Origin: Rhabditophanes sp. KR3021
Lineage: Eukaryota; Nematoda; Chromadorea; Rhabditida; Alloionematidae
DNA length: 64,000 nucleotides
Assembly: GCA_963281155.1 (NCBI GenBank)
Contig: CAUJLY010000006.1
Span: forward strand, 3,410,001-3,474,000
Reading direction: 5' to 3'
The translations under genes were made by a program, and so were the position numbers. Shown piece by piece: positions 26,011-39,553 of this stretch; position 1 is the stretch's first letter; every line of letters begins with the position of its first letter. A model generated the notes under the pieces. The model searched no databases, was not told the origin of the DNA, and saw nothing but the letters and a program-made list of their open reading frames with translations.

Positions 26011-29000
26011 CGGCATACAGATGTATGAGAACAAAAATAAATGGTTTTTAAATGTGTCAAACATTTGTTTCCTTACACATAATCCAACTGTTCCAATCAT
26101 TTGATTTGAATCAACAAATAAATCTATTATACGAAATGTTTGTTTTTCCAACAAAAATTGTTAAAAAAGATCCTTCTTTATAAGAATTTTTGTTTATAAA
26201 GAAAGTCATCAACAATGTCTTGATTCAATGAAATTATCAAAGTATTTTTACTGCGATTAATAAATTATTCAAGATGCGCAGAAGGCTTTAGATTATGTAT
26301 GATATTGATACACTAATTTATATAGGAACAAATAAAAGTTAGTTATTACTGGCGCATTAAGGAATATACATATTTTTAATGAAAATAAACTACTCTTTGC
26401 GCATTATAATGTTACTTTAAGCTATAAAATCAGTTTTATTACAGTTAATAAAAGAGATCACAACTTAAGGCACTTTGAATTAGAATAATAACACTTTCAG
26501 TATTTAACCATTTTTTGCATGATTGTAAAATAATTGATAAGGAGATAAAAATAAAACCACAAATAATTACACTGAATATATCTTAGAGAAAAAAGTTATT
26601 TCAAGGTAAGCTTTAAAGTGTGATGTTAATGTTTCCAAACAAAGTATGGTGAATCATTTAAAACTTAAGCTTAAATGTCACTTTTTAAAAATCAAAAATC
26701 AAGGAATTTCATGAATAGTCACAAAAATGGATACAATTTAGTATCTAAGTGTAAAATGAGGTAACGAAATAAGAAACCAACAAATGTTCATCTAAGACAC
26801 CCTTTGAATATTTTCAAGCCGCGAAAGTGATATGAATTAACTGAATGTTTTGCTACTTTAACTTTGCTAAAGAATATGCTTACATAGATAATGGAAAAGA
26901 CAAGAGGATTGTGGTGTTGTAAAAGGAACAATATTCACTTTTGTGAAGAGGCGTCAAAATTCCTCGACTTTAAATAAAATAAACGGTATCTATAGCGTGT
27001 GCATACTCTTAATAATAAATCAAGCTAAAAAATCCCTTCCCAATACTAATTGCTACCTAGTTAAAAAAGTGCCGTCTGTAAGTATAAGGTAGTTTCTTCA
27101 TATATGCCACTATTTTGTATGTAGTATATTAACATCACAAGCAAACTTTTGTCTTGAGTAAACAATAGAAAAATGATGCGCATACTAAATGAGTGAGTTC
27201 ATTAAAAACAAGCATTAATATAACCTTGTTTAGTATTTTGAGGTCAACATTTAAAAACTTAAAGTAAAAAGTAAAAACGTACAATAATTTAGACCATTCG
27301 TACTATGTTAAAAGTAATTCGATGATACTTTTCAATAAAATTATTCACTGAATTTTTACTAGTAAGACGAAAAACATTTAGACGAACTATTAAATTTTTG
27401 AATGAATAGATGATTTGTAAATTGTTGTCATCGTTTCAAAATTACATTATCAAAAATCATATATTTTAATAAGGTCTAAAATATCTAGAAACATTAGAGA
27501 GAAGACTTTTTAAAAGTCTTTAAAAATAAATGATCTGATGGCTATTATTTAAAAAGCGAATATTCTACACAAAATCCAAGTACCACATTTTTTTAAAAGA
27601 CGATAGCATGTACAAATTAAAGAGCAATTTTTAAACAAGTTTGATTTCAATAAAAATGTAATAGGTGTATTGTAAAAAGTGATTGTAAATAAAGGAATAT
27701 AGTTAGATGAGAAGAATATTATGTTTAAATAGATGATTTTGCTTTTAAGTATCTATCTTCGTTTAGTTTACTAATCTCTGAATTTTATATGGAAAGAGTA
27801 AAATTATTAAAATAATAGATAAATTAGAAACATACTTTTTTGAATCGTTTAATTCAGAGAAAGTATATAAGGATAAATGTGATTTAAGATTATTGGGGAG
27901 TAATACCAAGTAACGGATAAAATAAATACAGAGATTAGGGAATAATAGAAAGTTTAAGCAACCTAAACAGTTTCCTAATATATACCTGTTTAGAGTATGT
28001 TGCGTTGTCTCACGGTAACTAACTAAACATTTAACCTTAATACAAAATTGTGTTTATACAGGAAAAGACTGGAAAATAAAGTGATCAAAGGAGACAGTTG
28101 GACATAAAAGTTTAGATTTCCCATATTAGCTATCTGACTGCAAAAAAGAGAACACTGTCATATATCTTGTTTGCTCCAACCCAATAGAGACATTAAGGGG
28201 CCATTGTAAATGCGATACCAAATCACAATCGAGTTAAGGTGCTCTTATACACTGAAGATGGCGTTTATTTTTAAGACCATACACACATTTAAGATCAGAC
28301 TAATCTGATGATGATATATTCTATACCTGCTTAAAATTTTCAATTAATCCACTGCCATAGTGTGTGTCACAAATAAATGCATGGACTTTCAAAAGACAAC
28401 AAATAAATGTGTTAGTTAATTTATCCATTATATAAAGCACTAATAAAGTTATTAACAAATATTTTGTACAATATTATATACATCAAATGATATTAAAATA
28501 TATATAATAATGACCATTTCAAATTGTTCAACAATAACTTAAAGACTGATTATTACGATTTAATATTATTGTATGAAAAGAATTAAAGTATCTCTTGATA
28601 AATTAACTGTTGTCATTTTCACTATCACCTATTGTTGATGCCTTATAACACACAACTCTTTGTGTCTTAATCAAAATTTTTTGAAGTTGTGTAAAAGTGG
28701 ATTTGATGATAGTCTGTTATTAAATAGTTAATATTATTACAACAGCATGCTGTTTCAAATAATTTTATTCCATATTTTTTAAAAGATTTATTAAATAAAA
28801 TATTTTACATTAAATGATTTCAATTTGTAGTAGTACAATCTTCAGAAGGTCTTGTGAAACTGTTTATAATATCCAAATATGAACTTGCTTATTTCCTTTT
28901 CAAATATTTTTTGCCAAAATTGAAGCGTTACCCGCTACCAGGAAATGTTGGAAATATTATGAGGATTAAATTAATTTTCATACATTGGTACTTAATCATT

Positions 29001-29135
29001 TCACCGTCTTATGGGTTGAGTATGCTCCTTATTGTACTCGAATTTGTCAGAAAAGCTAAAATTTGAAAACAGTTAATATTTTTATAAACGTTCACACCAC
29101 ATCATCTTCTTTAAGGTTGATGATTGTTGAAATTC

Positions 29136-29354
29136 TTACATTTGCAACACCATATTGGTACTTCTTTTGTGATGGTAGGGCAGTATTGTGCCATCCTCAT
29201 TTTTTCGCTTATGGGCAGTGGTAACAGTATGTGCTGATGCCCAAGATTGATTTAGGGATTTTCTTCTAGTGATCCACCAATCCAGTATCATAATTATAAT
29301 AAGAAGTACAAAACATGTAATAAATGTGTAAATGGCCCAAGTTGGAATAGACAT
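29136..29354 (-). CDS. Small single-pass membrane protein
   Basis: A single-exon ORF of 72 residues with a true ATG. Residues about 6-26 are a strong hydrophobic helix (YTFITCFVLLIIIMILDWW), directly followed by the basic RRKS that would face the cytosol. The 45-residue tail is polar with KRK and HHKR clusters. There is no signal-peptide cleavage motif, so it is likely a type III or tail-out microprotein. The tail codons are less AT-rich than the flanks. I do not recognise the family. Confidence 0.5.
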   Translation of the reverse strand: MSIPTWAIYTFITCFVLLIIIMILDWWITRRKSLNQSWASAHTVTTAHKRKNEDGTILPYHHKRSTNMVLQM

Positions 29355-32300
29355 TCGAAAATATTTTTATATTAACAGAGGATATGTTTAATCTAAAAAT
29401 TGAAGTTAATGGATGTGATGTTAGAAGTTGGACAACAAAATGAACATAAAAAACATAAAATTATATTTGTCCAAAAAACAGGTAATATTAATAAATTTAT
29501 GAACCAAAAATATAGAAATTCTATGGGGGCGAATGAAAACATTTTATTAACAAAAAATGTGCCAGAAAAGAATTAAAAGATTGTTATGAGGCAATTGTTA
29601 AATTCACATTGTATAAAATTAATTGTCACACATTTTAATAAGTTACATCAAAACATACAGGTTAGTATTTTGTTGAATAATTGGGAAAAAATATTTAAGG
29701 TTAGATTTAAAAACAAACAGAAAAAATGGAATTGTACAATTTATTATTAGTTAACATGTGGTGGAAGTATAATAAAAATCGACGTAAGCAGTTTCTTTAA
29801 ATGATGTTCTTTTAATAGAAACACACAAATTAGAAAGTAAAAGGGAAATCAGATTTAAAAGGATTTTTACGTAGCTTGTATCAAAGAGATATATCAAAAC
29901 ACAGCCATTCGTGGTGTCATCTGTTTATTTCATCAAGATTTTGAAATTGTATTAAAGTATTAAAAAAAGATTGATATGTTTAAAATTGACTAAAATAATA
30001 GTTTACGTATCATTTAATTCTTAACCTCTATGCACTCTCCCTAGGAACCTTTCAAAATTTAAGTCAAAGGAATTTTTTAACTTGTCCAAAAAGTGGTAAA
30101 ATATCCTAATGGATAAGTAGTAATGAAACCATACACATTAGTATCAGTTTAACGTAAAAATAGATTACTATACTCATTTGAACATTACCACATAAATATA
30201 TTGTGAGCCACATCTGTGTAAAAGGAACAACTTTCAAAATATTAAGTCATATAAACAAATAAATGAAACAAAAATCTTTTTATAAAACGAAGATAGTCAA
30301 ATGGTTTAAAAAGAAATTAATATAATTTAGTTCTTTTATACCACTAAATTCTTTCCTGTAATAACTAATAACATGTCTTATATGAAGCAAACGAAAATGT
30401 GGTGTCAAGAAATAAAAGATGTTGATATGAAATATCATTGGGCGTGCAGGGATGAACTTAAAATATGATACATCTTTGAAATGTATCTATTAGAATTATT
30501 TTTCGATTCAAAAGTGGTGGTCTTTTCTTTTCAAACACAAATATCACCAAAATACTACAACGATATCACCAAGCTGATGATCTTTTTAAAAGTGGAGGGA
30601 TAACTAATGTGAGAAAAGTAAGTACATTGCGAGTCATGAGAATCCCAAAAAAGTGAATTATTACTTGTTAGGCTCTAAAAAGCGGAAGTCTTCATTTTAT
30701 ATTATTAGTGCCAATGGTAGCAGTAATTGCCGGATAAAGGGTAAAATTATTGTTAATTTTAAAAACACAACACATTCCTTTTGTTTTATACCAGCCAAAT
30801 ATTCATATGTGATGATATGTAAGAAGCCATAATATTCTAATTCTAATTAAAAAATAAATGTGTACTATGATGGTGTAAGACTGTATATGTATTTATTCAC
30901 ATTAGTCAGCTTAAATCTAGTCCGTTCAGTTTACTTATTACACAAAGTAAACTGTGTCAAATATCAAAGAACAAAAAAACATTCTTGAACAAGAATACAT
31001 GACATCTCAGGAATTAAATTGCTTCTATTATAATACCCAAATGCCTTTAAATAATTAGATAGTCCTTGTTTTCCATTAGCTTTTAATATGAATCTGATAT
31101 AAATCTTGTTTTGATATGAATATAGAAAAATAGAAATAATAGACTTATTTACATACTGAACTTCCTTGTTCAGCAAAAAAGGCATTTTTTAGCAAAACGA
31201 TGTACTTATTAAAATTCAATGCATTAATATTCTTACTGTTAAGAAGCTAAATTGAATACCAAATGAGCCCACCGGGTTTTTAGCATTAATATACAAGACG
31301 TTTCAATATAATTTAATATAATCGAATCTTGGTATATTTCACATAGACCTTTTTGGAGTATTAGCAATAATGGGATATCAAGATATCAAGTCAAATATAT
31401 GACATATCATGACATATCTATAAATGTCTATATCAATGAAGGGTTTTCTTTATTGAAACACAAAATGCCATGACATTGTGTAAAGTATATTTATTTACAA
31501 CTGCCTTTGAAGCTGCTTCGAACTCAAACTGGGACTCATTAAAATTAATAAGTAAAATTGCAAAAAAATTACGAAAGACAGTAGAAGACTAATTGTTAAC
31601 TGTACACACTTATTTTTAAAGTTATTTTTTAGGTTAACTTAAACATAAAATATTAATAAACAAAAAGAACATTGCTTTCGCAAAGTATGATGAGTTCAAT
31701 TATTAATACTTCCAATTTCCGTTCGTAATAAGAGCCAAATCTTTAAATGTAATTTTCTTGCAAATAACAAAAAATGTTTATTACATATGTAATGTAGAAA
31801 TTTTGATTAAGACAAAATAAGGTGATAAAGTGTATAATAAATATACCGAAAGCATTGATGCGTTAACAGAAGAAATGTTAACTTGGTTAAATACAACTTT
31901 TAAAGGAGCTTGAATACTTCAAAAGAAATTATACTTATTTTACTTATTCACTTATTTGTTTTGTGATGAGAATGAACATAAAAAATATTGTATGGAATCA
32001 GAAAATTCTAAAGAGAATCAGTTGATAATTTAAATGATGTTAGCTTGAATAAATATAATAAAAGTTATTTAGTAAATAATTTTTTTTACTTTTATCACCA
32101 AGCATTAGTGTTAAGGGCAAAAGGTTACATATCTGAACTTTCGTGGATATTTAATAGTATTACTTCATTGGTGTTTATTTTAAATATTTACTTTTAAATT
32201 TTAAATGAACAAAAACGGTTGTATTTTATGTCTAAAAAATGCATGGAACACATAAAGTAATTCACTTTGTCTCCTTTTTCATTTAAAATAGCATGGGAAT

Positions 32301-34055
32301 TGATCACAGGCATGCATTTATTGTATCATGACAGAAATAATATATTGTTTAAATAATTTTAAAACTCAATCATACATCGCTTAAGTATCAGGACAAATAT
32401 AAAAGGCACAATGTATCAAAGTCATATTAAACTTTTTGGGCTATTTTACTAAATTAAACCAAGAATAAACATTGTATTTGGTTAATTGAACAATTTCTGA
32501 CGTTTTATTATATTCTTTCAGGCCACTTGGAATTCATAGCATAAAAATGGCTTGAAAAGTGTAATTTTAAGTGTATGAATAAAAATTTATAAAATGATTT
32601 ACAATGCAAGTACCTTATATCGTTTCTCTTTGTTTGTAAAACTTAATTTACTTTTATATTGTTTAATTTAAGTAATTTCTTTGGATATTCATTATGTTAA
32701 GACATAGGACATAGAAAAACACTTTGGGTACCTCTTTCAAATTGGAAATGGCTGATCCAAATTGTAATGTCAGGCAGTAATGTCATTTTTTATATTTAAA
32801 TATAAATCGCCAGCTTAAAAAGTTCAAAGCAATTTGATGGGCAATTTGATTTATGAATATGTTGTCTTTTAATTGAATTCTTCACAAATCACGTCGAATA
32901 AAATATTTACGTAAAAATGCAAATGAGTTTTTTATATTTATAGCATATCATAGCCAAATAATCTAAAAAATACAAATGACTCTTGCATAAATTTTATTTT
33001 ATCGTACTCTAGGATTTTTTGAAAACAATGATTTAAAAAGTGTACCATAAATAACATCTTTAAATATGTCTTTGAGTGTATTAGGTCAGTAGTGTTATTG
33101 TAATACACCACATTTGTAGTATTTAGATTTCATATATTTATTTAATAAAAATGCAAATCATTTCTTTTGTTATCTCTATTGTTTCATTATAAATGGTCAG
33201 TGCAAAAAATAATGACTTGGTGGCGACAAGAACAGCCTGTCTCCGATCATATTATCAAAATAGAATACGTCAAAATTTATATAAAAAAACTTCTGTCGTC
33301 CTTTCCACGAGATATTTTACCTTTTACATAAACTTATCTCTTTACAAAAAAAATATCAACTACCATCACAAATGCATTTAAATACACGGACGTCTCTAAA
33401 CAAATTTAGGAGCAGTATATATGATTAAATAAAGAAGGAAGATTATAATGATACGCTTGTTTTTTGCAAAGACAATACAAAAAAATTTGACTTGTATTAA
33501 CGTAATCTATTTTATTCCTTTACAAAAGTTGACAGCTTATGTTAGTCTATTTGAAAATAAATAGGTTGCGTTCACGCAATCACATCAATAATCATTTTTT
33601 CTCTTCATTACCTAGATACACCTATCCACACCCATCCACTTCCCTCGTTTTCAATGCTGTATCAGACAATTATATCAAAAAGTATCTTAATAAATGCCAT
33701 CAAGTGCCAGGTCTACCTTTCCAATGAATAGGATTAAACATTCAAACAATAAATGAGATATTTATATCATTGTCTTATAATTTCACTTCTTCATACTTAA
33801 AAATTGATTGGCGTGACGGAGTATGCGTATATACATATTGAGATAGATTCAAAGATGGCTTTTATCATAAAATAAACGATGATTTGCAGAAGAGTTTGAT
33901 AATATAATGTTCGAAAATTGAACGACACCAACACATCACTTTCATGTCTTTATTTTAATATAGTAAGAACATTTTTTTAAACTCAGATATACACAATTGT
34001 AACACTTTACTAAACTTTGCGATTAATGATGGTATACAGATATAGAAAAGTCATC
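29355..34055. other. Long intergenic stretch, no gene supported
   Basis: About 4.7 kb, AT-rich. ORFs at 30964-31185 (-), 33193-33381 (+) and 33539-33727 (+) show no domain, no splice partner and AT-biased codons. A locally GC-richer patch around 33,600-33,660 has a splice-acceptor-like cattacctag but no following exon that I can define. Confidence 0.4.
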
Positions 34056-34175
34056 ATGGGAATTAATGGTGAAAAAGTCTGTCCTGGCACAGAATGACCA
34101 TTAAAATGTGGCGGTATTGTTTTAGACGAAGAGTATGATGTCCAACACTGTACTGTATGTGTTCATATTATCTAA
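34056..34175 (+). pseudogene. Cysteine-rich VWC-like ORF interrupted by TGA
   Basis: From ATG 34056 the frame runs to TAA at 34173-34175 with one TGA at 34095-34097. The part after the TGA reads LKCGGIVLDEEYDVQHCTVC, close to the start of a von Willebrand factor C repeat (C-G-G, Y/W, C-x-x-C). An upstream VCPG adds another cysteine. It could be a decayed exon, an exon whose intron I cannot place, or chance. There is no evidence for selenocysteine recoding. Confidence 0.25.
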
Positions 34176-34456
34176 GGATACAAGATGCAATTCATTAAAT
34201 CATTCTTCCTTGCCAATTTAAAAGTTTTTTATCTAAATAATTATTCAAATTGGGTTTTAAAAAAATCAAATGAGCATTTTTTAAGAATTTGCACTTTCAA
34301 GTGAATTAATTTAAGCAACAACTTTTAAATCATAATTCCTCCCCTTCCTATTTTTTATTAAAACGCATTGGCATCCTTTACTTTTTTGAAAATATATTAA
34401 TATTCATTTAGATGTCTCCAAGTGTCACGAATAGGCTACAGCGATATGTCCTTTGC

Positions 34457-35055
34457 TTAGCGTACTTTTATAAAAGGATTGGACATTTTATTATTAATAT
34501 TAAATTCATGCACAGCTTGTTTAGCTCCCTTCAGAGTGGTTACGACAAAAACGTTATGCTTCACAGTGATAACCAATTCCGTGCTGGTTAGTGTTCCCTC
34601 AGCTTTAAAATCAAAAAATTTGTTCTTATTTATTGCATTGACCAATTTGCTGATAATTATGTTGTCTATGTAATTATAATTATACCTATGACCACTGGTT
34701 ATAACTATTTTAAAAAAAATGTTTTTGTCCAAACACAGCCTGGTATATTTCCCACCCTCTGTCCGAATATTTTTTACAATATAATCAATTGACGGCCCCT
34801 AATTTATAGCCAGGAAATAACAATGGAATATCTATGAAAGAGAGGTAGTAGGGAAATATTGCATTATTTGAGAAGAATTGTTACGTCGATTAGTTGTTTG
34901 GTCACTCGGTCACTTTGAGTTATATATGAATAGCCCAAACTATGCTAACGGATATCTTTCTTCGTCTTAAATGATAGTGAGTATATGCATACACGAAATG
35001 TGTAAACCTCCTTCTTATATCTTTATAAATTTCTTTGATCAAAGTTGTAAGGTGC
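34457..35055 (-). CDS. 3' exons of an unknown gene
   Basis: Three exons with matching phases: 35055-35008, 34939-34885 and 34798-34457 (stop), encoding 147 residues; the 5' end was not found. Junctions use cttag/gtttac, catag/gtaaca and aattag. The peptide includes IKEIYKDIRRSLGYSYI, DRVTKQLID, YIVKNIRTEGGKY and, in the last exon, FDFKAEGTLTSTELVITVKH and GAKQAVHEF. It has no signal or membrane segment and one cysteine. A further 36-nt stretch in the last exon (about 34643-34678) looks like a possible very small in-frame intron. I do not recognise the family. Upstream exons may lie in 35056-36500 on the minus strand. Confidence 0.45.
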
Positions 35056-36508
35056 CTAAGAAAACAATACTCTATATACTATTTAAAACGCACGCTGGCT
35101 CTGTTCACATTTATTACTTTTAATTTTAAATTTAATATTATTATTCTATTGTAACTAATTCAAACAAAACTCCCCTTTAACACCATTTATTTCCTGCCTA
35201 TAATTTATCCTTGCATATTTAACTTTGCTAGTACATTTTAATAATTATTTGTGAAGGTAATTTGTGAAAATAGTTTGTAAAAATATTTTGTAACAATTAT
35301 TCGTGGTTGGTTCAAACTCTTTACAATATATGTATTATTTATATGATATTTTATACAACTACATTTATAATAATTATCTTACCTAGAGTGACCATCAGTA
35401 TACGACATTTGAAACGATTTGATATTCATTTAATACTACTCACACGTATATTAAACGTTATCACAATGAAATTATTATCATAGCTGTCTACGTATATTTA
35501 CAGATCATACATTCAATGAGATCTGAATATCATTAATTATAAACTTCTTAAACCTTTTGACGGTGCATTTGTTTATTAACAACAATAGATTGAATAAAAT
35601 TGTAAAATATTAATTAATTCAAAATACAAAGATCTTTTTATTGTTAAAAATACATCTTGTTTTGATTTCGAACATCTTCTGGTTTTTTTGTCAATCAAAA
35701 AATGAGTATTATTATTTGATATGAATAAATCATTTCTCTTTCATCGGTCAGCAAGAACATGTTTAAATCGTACGTATAAAGTGCAATGTTTGTACTAATA
35801 TATTTAGAAGGGACTAGCAATAACCACTGATGGCGCTACTGCACCACTGCCAGTCCTCTTACTTATTATGGCCAATGTCCACTACGCAAATTTATTTACA
35901 CATAAATATATTGTGCAGCGTAAAAAGGCCATTGCCTAGTTCGTGACACCGTTTCTCTCCTCAATAATTGTGCATAGATGCATTCTCGTTCCTTTACCCC
36001 GTTCATCTTGTATTGCAGCACTCATGAAACGATATTAAATAGAGTGTCTGTCACCAGTAGTCGCCGTTGTCCTTATCTTCATGAAGCCACCCACCACTGT
36101 AACTCAGCGCCAATGAAATTTTTATGATGCGATTTTGATTGTCCGATCGTTTTAGGTTAAAACGTATGTGCAAGATAATTTGAATAACTATCTTTCCGTG
36201 TCTTTTAATAATAAATCATTAATTGTCAACGGCTACCAAGGCGTCAATAATTATTTTTTATTTCATTTTGCATCAACTTATATTTTTTTAATCATGTAAT
36301 TAATGCTTTTGTTCGTGATATTTTATGTTGAATAATTTTTAATGATATTAAGTTTTCATTTTTTCAGCCTGGATCACACGATTTATATTTATGTCTTTCC
36401 ATTTCTTAATTCCATGAAATTAGAAAGATAATAATTTAATTGTATAATAATATTTCAAACAAATAAGCCTTTGCGTCTTCATTTGCTATTTATATAAAAG
36501 AAGCTAAA
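35056..36508. other. Gap upstream of Period
   Basis: No ORF that I can support. It should contain the Period promoter (plus strand) and perhaps the missing 5' exons of the minus-strand gene ending at 34457. I searched by eye for a canonical E-box CACGTG and saw none; CACACGTAT near 35440 is only similar. A GC-richer patch at 35,820-36,110 is not explained by any frame. Confidence 0.4.
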
Positions 36509-39500
36509 ATGAATTCAAATGTTGCATTGTTTCCAAAATCGGTGAATCCAGATACTCGACTTGACCTTAATCAAATACAGCTGATTAAGAACAGCTTGAA
36601 TGATTCCATTATCAGTTCAAGTTTAAATTCTAAAAATAAAATACTGGTAAAGGTAACTTATATTTTATTTTATCTAATCAATTTTTGCGTTTAGAAAGGT
36701 AGCAAAAATTGTGTATCCCAAAACAAAATTAAGAAAAGGGAACGGGCTGTCAAAAAAATAAGTAAGAAAGTGATAAACAGCCAAATGTCAATAAGATCAC
36801 TAACTCCAGATCCTTCATCAGTCGACAACAATTCACTATCAGAGGAAAAAATGTATACAGGCGATGATAAGAAGTCCAGCAATTTTGCAATCGTCAATAC
36901 ATTTCCTTCAAATCAAGTACTTCTTGGAGTGATTACAATTGCTTTACCTTCTGGTAGTATCTTCAAAAAGGAACATTTTACAGATGTCCAAATTGATAAG
37001 GTTAGTGAGCCATGACTTGTTTAAATAAATAAATTTTACAGTCTTTGCCATTAAACACATCATTATTATCTAAGTTGTGTGGAAACGGTGCTCAAAATTT
37101 GTTATTAAACGCCTTCTCTGGTCAATCTCAACGGCGTATGTATTCACGTATCATATGGTAAGAAAATTAGTTTGTTTATTATTCACAAAGATCCACATAT
37201 ATTTTGTGGTTGTATAAATATACTGATTTGTTGTCGGCAATTGCTTTTAAAATTGAAAGACACAAACTGGTACTAATGGAACAATATGTTTATTTATAAT
37301 CATTTTAAAAGGAAATGAGTTTAATTGCTTTTAGTATCAAAACGTGTTAATTGTCTTTATTGTAATGCTAATCATTTAATTTACAAGGACTTTTTAAATC
37401 ATCTACTGCTATAAATATTGGGGCAGTTGTTTTTTATGACATACTTTACTGAGGGCATTTCATTAAACCTTACGGTCAGAGGAGTAGGTCATTTTCGCAC
37501 CATCTAGAGACAGTCTCAAACAACTATTAAAGTTAATAAGTAATAAAAAATGTGCTAGCTTCCTGCCCGGCACAAGTTTTTTGTACTTTCAACACATAAA
37601 AAACTCATTTATTATTAGAAATTTTTTTATTTCCGTTACGTATAAAAAATGAATAAGATAGATGTTTAATTTGAAAGATAGCTATAAAATGTTTCAGCTT
37701 AGCTTTGAAGCCTTCCTCTGCATGGCACGGTGCACTTGTAAGCTCATTCCATTAAATTTTGGTGTCCAAATAAGTACATATGGTAATGCACAACACTGAC
37801 TTGCACGAATAAATTCGATACAACTTTGTTACATATATTAAAATCACAGTCTCTTCATAATTTAAAAGTTTCTCCTTTATTGGACTCACAAAAAATGAAA
37901 TTAGGAACATGAGTGGATTATATTTAATCTTTGTTAATGCGATGTCATCGTTTGCATAAGTTCAAAAGTTCAATTTACATTTGTTATTCCATATTTATTT
38001 AGAAAAATTGTTGTGTCACAAATTTGACCGACAATAACCATCATAGTTAAACAAAAGAGTTTTGTACTTTATGATTATTTAAGTTTTTTGTCGTACTCAG
38101 TCAACCCCGTACGGACATACACACGTTGTGGCTATTATCAGTACCCCAGCCAATTGGTCGATCTTTAGTATAGGGAGTTGTGCTGGTCAGCGACATCCCC
38201 GGCAGCCTCCGCCTGTCTCTTAATACGACCAACATTTGTCCTGAATTATGTATCCGAGTAAACAGAAGTCCCCACCTGCGTGCCAGCCTTCACATAGTTC
38301 TTCATTTGTTTCATTTGTCCAATCTAATTCAGTTTTTTATCATTCATTTTTTCACATTCATTCTAAAAGAACCTTTGACACAAGTACGTCGTTTAAAATA
38401 TAAATTGTTCTTGATTAAACCTTTAACGTTTTCCTTCAAACAATGTAATATAAACCAGACGTTTCATAAACATTTATTTCATTACCAAATTCTTATTCAT
38501 TCGTTTAAATATTTATTTATTTCCAGTGGACCCAGTGATGTTCAGCCATGCGAATTGCTTTGCGAATTCGGATATGCTGGAAGCAACTCTTCTCAAACGG
38601 GTTTTCTTACTCCAGAAATGAGCCCATGCCAAACCGCTAAGATTCACCTCCTCTCAATTCCTTCTTTATTTAACAACTTTAGTTTAAACAATGATTTAAC
38701 TTTCAATACACGCCACAATGGATCAGGAAATGTTATTTATCTAGATGCCAGATCAATTCCCTACTTGGGGCATTTTCCAAGTGAATTAACAGGCAAATTA
38801 CTGATTCAATTTCTTCATAAAGAAGATTGGCATATTTTGAAAAAGGCAGAAATGAAATTACTACATAGCCGGGAAGTTGCAATAGTCAATACGACAAACT
38901 TAAGATTTATAAGTCATAGTGGACATTACATTCGCGTCAATTCAGAATGGTCAGGGTATGTTAACCCGTGGAACAAGACTTTGGAAATGGTTGTCGGTAA
39001 ACATAGAATTTGTGATGATTATGAACAGTTGTCACATTTATTAAAAGACGAAGGTGTCAATGTCCTGGCTGACCCAATAAATCCTTTATCATCCCCTTCG
39101 CCGAATGTGTTTCAAAGCTCAAATAGTTCGAATATCTTAACAACTGCTGACATAAATAAAAATGCTTTTGAAATGGATGAAGATGATACAGAAAGTATAA
39201 CTACCACAATCTCACCGCAACAAGAAAGTCGCAACGAAACTGTTTTGAAGTTAAATCCGAATGCACTATTTTTAAACGCAATTTCATCTCATCTTCCTCA
39301 AGCCATTTCAGAAATAGTTACTTCAACCTCAACTATTCAATATTTGCCTCTTCGTATTCATACTGAAGCAGCTGAAAACAAACGAATTGAAATTGAGAAG
39401 CGTTTAATGTGGCAAGATAGGATTTCTTTATTACAAAGGCATTGCCCAGACTTCGAGCCAGACATTTTTGAAAGTGCATTTATGTCGTCACACTCCGTAC

Positions 39501-39553
39501 CAACCAGTGGCTCGAGCCAAGCACCAGACAGCCCAATATTTAAAGCAATTTAA
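36509..39553 (+). CDS. lin-42: Period / LIN-42 circadian-heterochronic protein
   Basis: Exons 36509-36652, 36695-37000, 37042-37157 and 38527-39553 give 530 residues; all phases fit. The last exon holds a Period-type PAS-B domain (about residues 246-353): NTRHNGSGNV, YLGHFPSELTGK, HKEDW, INxEWSGYVNPW-like block and MVVGKHRI, the Per/LIN-42 signature (TEW-x3-VNPW in the family). The N-terminal exons are Ser- and Lys-rich (KIKKRERAVKK) and have no clear PAS-A. The C-terminal tail has a short helix with ENKRIEIEKRLMWQDRISLL. It likely acts as a transcriptional repressor in developmental timing or the clock. Intron 3 is 1.37 kb and holds a GC-rich patch that may be an alternative promoter, as in C. 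elegans lin-42. The start codon choice is tentative. Confidence 0.88.
38095..38290 (+). promoter_or_regulatory. GC-rich island in Period intron 3
   Basis: About 200 bp are clearly richer in G and C than the surrounding AT-rich intron (blocks such as CATCCCCGGCAGCCTCCGCC). A frame reads through it into the PAS exon, but the intervening T-rich stretch and the strong acceptor tttccag at 38521-38526 argue that this is intron. It is a candidate internal promoter or alternative first exon for a short PAS-only isoform. Confidence 0.35.

Larger units (their letters stand above)
24695..29135. other. Long gap with a short direct repeat and weak ORFs
   Basis: About 4.4 kb of AT-rich DNA. A minus-strand ORF at 25626-25844 and a plus-strand ORF at 28854-29066 (no ATG) are the only ones with any coding look; neither has a recognisable domain. 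A short AT-rich repeat sits at 25948-26010. Confidence 0.4.

Noticed and set aside
28854..29066. Plus-strand ORF with PLPGNVGN
   Set aside because: The resemblance to a cytochrome P450 N-terminal Pro-rich hinge is too weak, and it starts with GTG.
33193..33727. Two short plus-strand ORFs
   Set aside because: No domain, no shared phase, and composition like the flanks.
34095..34097. TGA as selenocysteine codon
   Set aside because: No SECIS-like element seen and no known selenoprotein context; decay or mis-splicing is simpler.
38180..38526. N-terminal extension of the Period PAS exon
   Set aside because: The frame is open, but the sequence is T-rich, has no homology to Period and ends in a strong acceptor (tttccag) whose phase matches exon 3. 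I treat it as intron.
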